Positions 1 through 6,394 of a DNA stretch of 6,394 nucleotides are shown here, in pieces; within the stretch, counting starts at the first letter, position 1; every line of letters begins with the position of its first letter. The stretch is taken from assembly GCA_028287665.1 (NCBI GenBank), contig JAQBPF010000526.1:1-6394 (forward strand), given 5' to 3'. Below the pieces are notes generated by a model. The model was not told where the DNA came from. It did not search any database and saw only the letters and a program-made list of their open reading frames with translations. The position numbers and the translations under genes were made by a program. The stretch is from Deinococcus sp. Lineage in GTDB: Bacteria > Deinococcota > Deinococci > Deinococcales > Deinococcaceae.

Positions 1-1590
<1,590 letters not shown>

Positions 1591-1617
1591 GCTTGCAGCC
1601 TAACGGTCCAGACGTGA

Positions 1618-1633
1618 CCCGCTCTGAAGCGGG
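1618..1633 (-). promoter_or_regulatory. Perfect 6-bp inverted repeat in the protease leader
   Basis: CCCGCT and AGCGGG flank a four-base loop, and the repeat ends 27 bases before the protease ATG. No T-run follows on either strand, so it is not a standard terminator. It could be an operator or a leader hairpin. No convincing -10/-35 pair was found between it and the upstream terminator. Confidence 0.35.
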
Positions 1634-1682
1634 CATGAGGAACCCTTGAGGTGAGGTCAGGGGCGCATCAGGCAATGCCCGG

Positions 1683-1706
1683 AAAAACGGCAGAGAACGC
1701 TCTGCC
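1683..1706 (-). terminator. Intrinsic terminator of the exported-protein gene at 1748-2467
   Basis: On the minus strand, GGCAGAG, a four-base loop and CTCTGCC form a perfect 7-bp stem, followed by one G and five T residues. It begins about 40 bases after the TGA of the upstream gene and separates it from the protease gene. Confidence 0.8.
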
Positions 1707-1747
1707 AGAAGCGTTCCCTGTCCGTTGTTTACGTTTCACCCTGTGGT

Positions 1748-2467
1748 TCAGCGGCTGTAGCCCAAAATCAACTCGCCCTCGTCGATCCGGCCCCGCAACA
1801 TACTCAGGCGGTTGTAACTCAGGATAATCTGCCCGCTGCTCAGCATCAGAAGGGTCAACTCACCGTTGATGCCGTTCTGGGTCACGGGATCGTTGGCACG
1901 CACTCGCCATTGGTATCCCACTTTCACGTCCAGAGCCCGGTCTGGATTGCTGTTGGGCATGACCGCACTGGGCCGGGCGCTGAATCCTTCCGGCACACGC
2001 AATTCACCCGTTTTCAGGTCAATGTTCACGCCTTTGAGAACGCCTTTCATGCCTGCCGTATCCCCAAATGTCAGGCGGCCATTGTCGCGGACCACCGGCA
2101 GTTTCAGGCTTTTGCCACTGGGCGCAATCGACTGCTTGAACACCAGATAACTCTTGAATTCATCCTGCGTGATGCCGAGGCGGGCGTCGTACACCGGCGC
2201 TTTGCCCTGGGAAACCGTAACGATCACGGTGCGGAGCGCGTCGGGACTGCCGCCCACATTGGTCACGCGGCGCTGCAATTCAAACAGAGACAGGCTCGAA
2301 CGCCGTTCCAAAATCTGGGTCGGCTGTCCGGCCTGAGGCAGGAGGGAAACAAGCTTGGCCTGCCAACCAGCGGGCAGGGAGGCAGACTCCTGCGTGGTAG
2401 CCGCGTAAGCAACTGCGGCCACCACACTGGTCAGCAACAAGGAAAGGAGAGGACGGGCGGCCTTCAT
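1748..2467 (-). CDS. Exported protein of unknown function
   Basis: I do not recognise this family. From ATG 2465-2467 it encodes 239 residues. The first 22 form a clear signal peptide (MKAARP, then a leucine/valine/alanine core, A-Y-A before the cut), so the mature protein is exported. The mature part has no cysteine and no obvious membrane segment, and its alternating hydrophobic strands suggest a beta-rich fold, notably near the end (GELTLLMLSSGQIILSYNRL). The frame also reaches a GTG at 2522-2524, but that would put 19 charged and polar residues before the signal peptide, and its purine-rich stretch abuts the GTG. The ATG is therefore preferred, although it has no clear Shine-Dalgarno. TATTCT lies 10 bases upstream of the ATG and could support a very short leader instead of the long one from the promoter at 2608-2635. 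A terminator follows the gene. It is probably a real gene; its role is unknown. Confidence 0.85.
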   Translation of the reverse strand: MKAARPLLSLLLTSVVAAVAYAATTQESASLPAGWQAKLVSLLPQAGQPTQILERRSSLSLFELQRRVTNVGGSPDALRTVIVTVSQGKAPVYDARLGITQDEFKSYLVFKQSIAPSGKSLKLPVVRDNGRLTFGDTAGMKGVLKGVNIDLKTGELRVPEGFSARPSAVMPNSNPDRALDVKVGYQWRVRANDPVTQNGINGELTLLMLSSGQIILSYNRLSMLRGRIDEGELILGYSR

Positions 2468-2537
2468 GCCAATCGGCAGAATAAGCCGCCTGGGTGAGAA
2501 TTCTCCCGCGCCAGTCTGACGCACCCCTCAGAGAACT

Positions 2538-2578
2538 GGGGGTGGTGGGGGTGGGGCCTGCTGGCCGCCCCCACTCCC
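2538..2578 (-). promoter_or_regulatory. GC-rich leader hairpin / G-run cluster
   Basis: The plus strand carries runs of 5, 5 and 4 G separated by T or TGGT, then GGCC-TGCT-GGCC and a C-rich arm ending at 2578. The arms can fold into a long GC hairpin, with a bulge at 2567-2570, in the presumed leader of the exported-protein gene. No T-run follows in the direction of that gene. It may affect translation or start choice, or may simply be composition. Confidence 0.35.
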
Positions 2579-2607
2579 GCTGCCCTGATTGGCTTAAAGC
2601 ATTTGTC

Positions 2608-2635
2608 ATAATAATGACCGAGCGAAGCGAGTGAA
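2608..2635 (-). promoter_or_regulatory. Possible sigma-70-type promoter for the exported-protein gene
   Basis: On the minus strand TTCACT (2630-2635), a 16-bp spacer and TATTAT (2608-2613) give a plausible -35/-10 pair. A perfect inverted repeat, GTCAT-AATA-ATGAC at 2605-2618, overlaps the -10 and could be an operator. The leader to the ATG at 2467 would be roughly 130 bases. The -35 lies inside a repeat-like block. Confidence 0.4.
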
Positions 2636-2660
2636 TTTCACCGAGCAGGACGGAGAATGG
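2619..2660. repeat. Possible small intergenic repeat block
   Basis: The stretch contains GAGCGAAGCGAG (2620-2631), the near-palindrome GTGAATTTCAC (2632-2642) and the decamer CGGAGAATGG (2651-2660). The decamer recurs in inverted orientation at 5284-5293. The style resembles the short repeats scattered between Deinococcus genes, but one window cannot prove a genomic repeat. Confidence 0.3.
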
Positions 2661-2695
2661 AGTGATCAGAAGTCTTTTTTCTGATCACATCATTC
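2655..2695 (-). terminator. Strong hairpin just after fba, probable 3'-end element
   Basis: GTGATCAGAA (2662-2671) and TTCTGATCAC (2679-2688) form a perfect 10-bp stem around a seven-base loop. GAATG (2655-2659) and CATTC (2691-2695) add five pairs after a 2x2 internal loop. It starts 11 bases after the fba stop. The T-run lies inside the structure on the plus strand, and no T-run follows on the minus strand, so it may terminate weakly or protect the mRNA 3' end. Confidence 0.55.
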
Positions 2696-2706
2696 GGAGA
2701 ACTGCT

Positions 2707-3624
2707 CTAGGCCTTGCCGACGCTGCCCAGCACGCGCATTTTGTGTTCGATAACCTGGCTCATGACCTCGCGGGCAGGCCCAAAAATCTTGCGGGGATCG
2801 AATTCCTTGGCGTTGGCAAACAGGGCTTCGCGGATACCCACCGTGCTGGCGAGGCGCAAATCGGTATCCACGTTCACCTTGGCGATGCCGTGTTGCGTGG
2901 CCTTCTCCAGATCTTCGTCGGCAATACCTGCGGCCTCTCCGATCACGCCGCCCGCTGCCCGGAACCGCTCGATGATGTCGGCGGGCACGCCGCTGCTGCC
3001 GTGCGCCACCAGAGGAATCCCGGTCAGGCTGGCAATCTTTTCGATACGGGCGTGGTCGATGTAGGGGCGGCCCTTGCCCTTGAACGCGCCGTGGCTGGTG
3101 CCGATGGCGATGGCAAGGTAATCGGTGCCGGTCTGCTCGATGAACTGCACGGCTTCTTCGGGGTCAGTCAGGAAGGCGTCTTTCTCGTCCACGACGATGT
3201 GCTCCTCAATGCCGCCCAGACGGCCCAGTTCCGATTCCACGCTGATGCCCATGGCGTGCGCGGCTTCCACCACACGGCGGGTCTCGCGGATGTTGTCGTC
3301 GAAGGAATGGTGAGAAGCGTCGATCATGACGCTGGTAAAGCCCATGCGGATGGCGTTCAGCGCCGACTCGTAAGAGGAGCCGTGGTCGAGGTGCAGGGCA
3401 ACGGGCACGCTGGCCCGGTTGGCGAGATCTTTAACGATGTTGGCCAGATCCTGGCCGCCGTACTTGATGGCCCCCTCGCTCATCTGCACCATTACGGGCG
3501 AGCGCAGTTTTTCGGCGGTGTGGATGATCGCCTGCGTGATTTCCATGTTGTTGGTGTTAAACGACGCCACGCCGTACTTGCCTGCACGGGCGGGAACGAG
3601 AATGTCTGAACCGGTAACGAGCAT
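2707..3624 (-). CDS. fba: Class II fructose-bisphosphate aldolase
   Basis: Zinc-dependent aldolase that interconverts fructose 1,6-bisphosphate with dihydroxyacetone phosphate and glyceraldehyde 3-phosphate in cytoplasmic glycolysis and gluconeogenesis. The 305 residues match the usual class II length. Visible motifs include Asp80 and His81 in HLDHG (catalytic Asp and zinc ligand), Glu132 in ESELG, His178 in GTSHGAF and His208 in HGSSG (zinc ligands), and NVDTDLR (251-257) for phosphate and substrate binding. ATG 3622-3624 is chosen because AGGAGG sits seven bases upstream and the product starts MLVTGSDIL, as typical relatives do. The frame is open 68 codons further, but those codons do not look coding. 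The gene is divergent from the aminotransferase, and a strong hairpin follows the stop. A tagatose-bisphosphate aldolase role is a minor alternative within the family. Confidence 0.97.
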   Translation of the reverse strand: MLVTGSDILVPARAGKYGVASFNTNNMEITQAIIHTAEKLRSPVMVQMSEGAIKYGGQDLANIVKDLANRASVPVALHLDHGSSYESALNAIRMGFTSVMIDASHHSFDDNIRETRRVVEAAHAMGISVESELGRLGGIEEHIVVDEKDAFLTDPEEAVQFIEQTGTDYLAIAIGTSHGAFKGKGRPYIDHARIEKIASLTGIPLVAHGSSGVPADIIERFRAAGGVIGEAAGIADEDLEKATQHGIAKVNVDTDLRLASTVGIREALFANAKEFDPRKIFGPAREVMSQVIEHKMRVLGSVGKA

Positions 3625-3631
3625 GGTGATG

Positions 3632-3637
3632 CCTCCT
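3632..3637 (-). promoter_or_regulatory. Ribosome binding site of fba
   Basis: AGGAGG on the minus strand with a seven-base spacer to ATG 3622-3624. It fixes the fba start and contrasts with the other genes here, none of which has a clear Shine-Dalgarno. Confidence 0.9.
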
Positions 3638-3744
3638 GAGGGTGGCCGGGAAAGGCCTGAATAGGGGTGGTTTGGGTGGGCATTTTGAGCGGTGTCCAGT
3701 TGATCCAGAGGGCTTTTGCCGCACCGCCAGGGTGGACCCGTCAA

Positions 3745-3765
3745 CACTGTACGGCTAGCACTGTA
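3745..3765. repeat. Direct repeat CACTGTA x2 in the divergent region
   Basis: CACTGTA occurs at 3745-3751 and 3759-3765, 14 bp start to start, flanking CGGCTAG; a GCTAGC palindrome (3754-3759) lies between them. On the minus strand each copy contains TACAGT, which fits a TANNNT -10. It could be a regulator site or tandem -10 elements for fba. Confidence 0.35.
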
Positions 3766-3932
3766 ACTGCCCTGCGCCGGAGCGTGTGCGATTTGCCCAG
3801 CCCACCTCCAGGTTTGTACTGCGTTCATCTGGCGGGCAATGGCACGCAGAGGTGTCCACCCAGCTCAGACAGACTGCCTTCTGACCGAGTCCGCGCTGGG
3901 TGCATCCACAGACGGCAACCGCACTGGGACGT

Positions 3933-3938
3933 TACGAT
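3933..3938 (+). promoter_or_regulatory. -10 element for a leaderless aminotransferase mRNA
   Basis: TACGAT matches the TANNNT -10 pattern and ends seven bases before ATG 3946-3948, so transcription would begin at or next to the start codon. No Shine-Dalgarno is required and none is convincing. No good -35 was seen 16-18 bases upstream. Confidence 0.6.
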
Positions 3939-3945
3939 ACGGGGT

Positions 3946-5202
3946 ATGACTGCTTTTGCGCCTGCGCCGACCACGGCCCCACTGGACTTCACAGCGATGC
4001 TGAGTGACCGTGCCCGCAAGATGACGGCCAGCGCCATCCGCGAGATTCTGAAAATCACCCAGGAACCCGACGTGATCAGTTTTGCGGGTGGCCTGCCTGC
4101 CCCCGAACTGTTTCCTCTTGACGATGTGCGGACGGCTATGGACGCCGTGATGACCCGCTACGGCGCGGCGGCCCTGCAGTACAGCACCACCGAGGGCCAC
4201 CTGCCCCTGCGTCAGTTTCTGGCCGAGATGGCTGGCATTACGCCGGGCCACGTGCAGATCATGACCGGCAGCCAGCAGGGGCTGGATCTGCTGGGCAAAA
4301 TCCTGATCTCCGAGGGCGACATCGTGCTGGTCGAAAGCCCCACCTACCTGGGAGCGCTGCAATCCTTCCAGCCGTATGGCCCGCAGTACATGGAGATTCC
4401 CACCGACGAGGAAGGCATTGACGTGGACGCCCTCGAAGAAGTGCTGAAGGGGCTGAAGACGGCCGGGAAGCGGGCCAAACTGTTGTACGCCATTCCCAAT
4501 TTTCAGAACCCCACCGGGCGGACCCTCAGCCGGGAGCGCCGCGAACGCCTCGTCGGTCTGACCGCCGACCACGGCCTGCTGGTCATCGAAGACGATCCCT
4601 ACGGCAAGCTGCGCTTTACGGGCGAACCCGCCCCCAGCCTGTATCAGATTGCGCTGGACCGGGTGGGCGGCGATCCCGACCTGAGCCACATCATCTACAG
4701 CAGCAGCTTCAGCAAAACGCTGGTGCCCGGCCTGCGTGACGCCTGGGTACAGGCCGCCAAGCCTCTGATCGAAAAGCTGGTGCAGGCCAAGCAGGGCGCA
4801 GACCTTCATACGCCCACGCTCAACCAGATGATCGTGACCGAACTGCTGCCCACCGTGCTGCCGCGCCAGATCGAACTGATTCGCCAGGCCTACGGCCAAC
4901 GCGCCCAGGACATGATCCGGCACATTCGCGAACAGTTTCCGGCGGGCGTTCACCATACGGTTCCGCAGGGCGGCATGTTCCTCTGGATCACGTTGCCGGA
5001 AGGCGTAGACACCCTGCCCCTGCTGGCCCGCGCCGTAGAACGCAAGGTGGCTTTTGTGCCCGGCGCTTCCTTTTATGCGCTGGGCGGCGGCCACAACACC
5101 ATGCGCCTCAGCTACAGCAACGCCACGCCCCAGCAGATTGGACAGGGAATCAAGGCGCTCGCAGAGACGATCTCAGAAGCCGTGGTCAGCCGTAAGTCGT
5201 GA
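3946..5202 (+). CDS. lysN: LysN-like PLP aminotransferase (alpha-aminoadipate / 2-oxoglutarate type)
   Basis: Class I/II (fold type I) PLP aminotransferase of 418 residues. From memory it aligns along its length with Thermus LysN, which transaminates 2-oxoadipate to alpha-aminoadipate in the AAA lysine pathway and also accepts branched-chain and aromatic partners. Visible features are Ser29 and Arg32 in SAIRE (equivalents of LysN Ser20/Arg23, substrate recognition), FAGGLPAPELFP (46-57), GSQQGLDLL (108-116), Tyr134, NFQNPTG with Asn188, Asp216 and Tyr219 in VIEDDPYG, the PLP lysine Lys257 in SSSFSK, Arg264, AKQGADLHTP (281-290), and Arg387 in MRLSY for the alpha-carboxylate. Asp265 in GLRDAW is unusual. 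ATG 3946 is chosen because family similarity starts just after it and TACGAT is spaced for a leaderless message; the frame is open 93 codons upstream without plausible protein. A general multi-substrate aminotransferase paralogue is possible. Confidence 0.9.
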   Translation: MTAFAPAPTTAPLDFTAMLSDRARKMTASAIREILKITQEPDVISFAGGLPAPELFPLDDVRTAMDAVMTRYGAAALQYSTTEGHLPLRQFLAEMAGITPGHVQIMTGSQQGLDLLGKILISEGDIVLVESPTYLGALQSFQPYGPQYMEIPTDEEGIDVDALEEVLKGLKTAGKRAKLLYAIPNFQNPTGRTLSRERRERLVGLTADHGLLVIEDDPYGKLRFTGEPAPSLYQIALDRVGGDPDLSHIIYSSSFSKTLVPGLRDAWVQAAKPLIEKLVQAKQGADLHTPTLNQMIVTELLPTVLPRQIELIRQAYGQRAQDMIRHIREQFPAGVHHTVPQGGMFLWITLPEGVDTLPLLARAVERKVAFVPGASFYALGGGHNTMRLSYSNATPQQIGQGIKALAETISEAVVSRKS

Positions 5203-5221
5203 GCGAAAACGGATAAAAGCG

Positions 5222-5278
5222 TGGCCTGCACAGTGATGAACTGGCAGGCCATACTTTATTATCTTTGGTCTTTTTTTT
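5222..5278. terminator. Probable bidirectional terminator between convergent genes
   Basis: TGGCCTGC (5222-5229) and GCAGGCCA (5244-5251) form a perfect 8-bp stem; after a bulged A, CAG/CTG can extend it inward. On the plus strand a T-rich tail follows (TACTTTATTATCTTT, then eight T at 5271-5278), ending the aminotransferase message. On the minus strand the stem is followed by CGCTTTTATCC, which can end the VanW gene message. Confidence 0.8.
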
Positions 5279-5293
5279 CCTGACCATTCTCCG
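5267..5293 (-). other. A-run hairpin element downstream of the VanW gene
   Basis: On the minus strand, about 20 bases after the VanW stop, CGGAGAATGG is followed by TCAGG, eight A and GACC; GGTC/GACC can pair around the A-run. It shares its order (GAATG, TCAG, A-run, GAC) and the decamer CGGAGAATGG with the fba 3' region at 2651-2695. The function is unknown. Confidence 0.35.
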
Positions 5294-5313
5294 CTGACCA
5301 TCAACGGTCTGGC

Positions 5314-6394
5314 TTACAACCTGCCGTCTCTCGGATTCACCCCGTAGACCGCGCCCCAGGGCTTGTACACGCTTTTCAGGGTGTCTTTGCTGATCACCGT
5401 GCCGCCCGCCGACTTGATGGTGCGGGTCATCACGCTGGTCATGCCCTGCATGGGGGTATCCAGCAGGCGGCGGCCTCCCACAGCCACGCGCTGATCGGGG
5501 CTGTAACTGGGGTTGGCAGGCGCTTTGAAATTGCTGATGACCGGCTGGCTGACCTTCACCGTGCGCCCGGTATTGGCCCCGAACACGTCAAAACGCAGGG
5601 TCTGGGCTGCGTTGTCCCAGGCAGCCTGAATGAACAGGTGCTTGCCCGTATCGTTTTTCATCCGCAGGTTCTTGCTGGGCGCGTACACGGTGGCCTCGTA
5701 GCCCACCGGGTCGTAATAGGACACGCGGTGGCTGTGTTCGTGGCGCTCGGTGATCGGCAGGCCCGCCTGATACAGCGCCCTGAAAATGGTGGTGCTGACC
5801 TGACAGATGCCGCCGCCGTCCTCCTTGGTCAGCGTGCCGCCGCTGATCACAAAGCCCTTGACGAATCCGGTGCTGGCGTCGATGGTTCCAACTTCCTCAT
5901 TGAAATTGAATTCGTAATCCGGCGCGATAAAGAAGTTATCGAGCTTGCTGGCCCCCACCAACACGTTTTTGACGCGGAAATCGGGGCTTCCCTTGTAGCT
6001 GCTGCTGCCGGTGGCCACATGCCACAGCACGCCGCGCTGCGCCAGGACCTTCACGTTGCGCTCCGGCACAATGGCCTTATAGACCACTTCAGCGCTGTCC
6101 TTGCCCGCCAGGATGGCCTTCAACAGATTGGATTTGGTGGCGTCTCTGTCGGCGATCCAGCCTGTTTGCTGGAGGGCGACCCACGATCCGCCCACGTTTT
6201 TAAACGACGCTGGACGCGGAGCGCGGGCATTGATCTGGTCAAACATCTTCTCCAGCACAGGACTCAGCCTGGTGCTGACCTTGCTGTGCTTCTTGCTGGA
6301 GGCAATGCCAGCGGCGGGCAACGGCCACGACTTCACGATGTCGTGCGTGCTGACTTCGCCCTTCTGAATTTTTTGCTCTGTGGCCCGCAGGATC
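5314..6394 (-). CDS. VanW family protein, 5' end outside window
   Basis: The last 359 residues are visible and the frame is open to the right edge, so the start is unseen; the GTG at 6334-6336 is internal rather than a true start. Residues about 60-105 of the visible part (FKNVGGSW ... GW) resemble the YoaR-like putative peptidoglycan-binding domain that often precedes VanW. The VanW domain spans about 140-255, with FNFNEEVG, the signature GGGICQVSTT around Cys197, and ERHEHSHRVSYY (216-227). The final 100 residues (VKVSQPVIS to the end) form a tail typical of the family. VanW proteins are usually exported and anchored, and their biochemical role is not settled; the name comes from a vancomycin-resistance cluster, but most copies have nothing to do with resistance, and no other van gene is visible here. 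A signal peptide would lie beyond the edge. Confidence 0.9.
   Translation of the reverse strand, partial: ILRATEQKIQKGEVSTHDIVKSWPLPAAGIASSKKHSKVSTRLSPVLEKMFDQINARAPRPASFKNVGGSWVALQQTGWIADRDATKSNLLKAILAGKDSAEVVYKAIVPERNVKVLAQRGVLWHVATGSSSYKGSPDFRVKNVLVGASKLDNFFIAPDYEFNFNEEVGTIDASTGFVKGFVISGGTLTKEDGGGICQVSTTIFRALYQAGLPITERHEHSHRVSYYDPVGYEATVYAPSKNLRMKNDTGKHLFIQAAWDNAAQTLRFDVFGANTGRTVKVSQPVISNFKAPANPSYSPDQRVAVGGRRLLDTPMQGMTSVMTRTIKSAGGTVISKDTLKSVYKPWGAVYGVNPRDGRL

Larger units (their letters stand above)
3625..3945. other. Divergent intergenic region between fba and the aminotransferase
   Basis: These 321 bases hold the fba ribosome site at one end and the aminotransferase -10 at the other. 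Both strands happen to be open across it in the frames of the flanking genes, but the translations are low-complexity and resemble no protein. I could not place the fba promoter with confidence. A TTGACG (minus strand, 3739-3744) lacks a good -10, while TACAGT occurs twice within the direct repeat at 3745-3765. No RNA gene was recognised. Confidence 0.6.

Noticed and set aside
1866..2497. Plus-strand frames opposite the exported-protein gene
   Set aside because: They are antisense shadows; the minus-strand frame has a clear signal peptide and a terminator.
2280..2609. Minus-strand 109-residue frame overlapping the start of the exported-protein gene
   Set aside because: It is a different frame of the same strand, proline/arginine-rich, with no signal peptide or family resemblance.
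2662..3609. Long (315-residue) plus-strand frame
   Set aside because: It is fully antisense to fba; the length is an effect of GC-rich codon use.
3625..3828. 68-codon N-terminal extension of fba
   Set aside because: It lies upstream of an ideal Shine-Dalgarno and a conserved MLVTGSDIL start; the extension looks non-coding.
3691..3858. Direct repeat GGTGTCCA at 3691-3698 and 3851-3858 in the divergent region
   Set aside because: Eight bases separated by 160 bp without other similarity is too weak to call a site.
3667..3945. 93-codon N-terminal extension of the aminotransferase
   Set aside because: No family similarity, and the -10 box plus ATG at 3946 explain the start better.
3865..5094. 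409-residue minus-strand frame
   Set aside because: It is antisense to the aminotransferase, which has complete PLP-enzyme motifs on the plus strand.
5281..5301. TGACCAT repeated at 5281-5287 and 5295-5301
   Set aside because: A short repeat in a terminator region with no promoter nearby; probably chance.

Overview
The window looks like a chromosomal stretch from a Deinococcus-type bacterium. It is GC-rich, and its aminotransferase closely resembles the Thermus/Deinococcus alpha-aminoadipate aminotransferase LysN. That gene also has a TANNNT-type -10 hexamer seven bases before its ATG, the arrangement expected of the leaderless mRNAs common in Deinococcus. The genus call is inference; no 16S or marker gene is present.

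Layout from left to right. (1) Positions 1-1590, minus strand: a secreted subtilisin-like (S8) protease cut by the left edge, with signal peptide, propeptide, catalytic domain, a (Thr-Pro)17 linker and the start of a cysteine-containing C-terminal module. (2) 1591-1747: leader of the protease gene and the intrinsic terminator of the next gene. (3) 1748-2467, minus: a secreted protein of unknown function, with a long GC-rich leader. (4) 2468-2706: leader, a probable promoter with an overlapping inverted repeat, a repeat-like block and a strong hairpin after fba. (5) 2707-3624, minus: class II fructose-bisphosphate aldolase (fba) with a near-perfect Shine-Dalgarno. (6) 3625-3945: divergent regulatory region with no credible gene. 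(7) 3946-5202, plus: LysN-like PLP aminotransferase. (8) 5203-5313: convergent intergenic region with a probable bidirectional terminator. (9) 5314-6394, minus: a VanW-domain protein whose start lies beyond the right edge.

The genes do not form one pathway. Central carbon metabolism (fba) and amino-acid metabolism (lysN) are divergently transcribed, while the other three genes encode exported or envelope-associated proteins. Each gene appears to be its own transcription unit, because terminators or long gaps separate them. No CRISPR array, tRNA, rRNA, insertion sequence or prophage gene was seen.

No clearly new multi-gene system is present. The most interesting points are the Gln at the position of subtilisin Met222, the Thr-Pro linker with its G-quadruplex motif, two similar 3'-end elements after minus-strand genes, the leaderless architecture of lysN, and the unrecognised exported protein with its structured leader.
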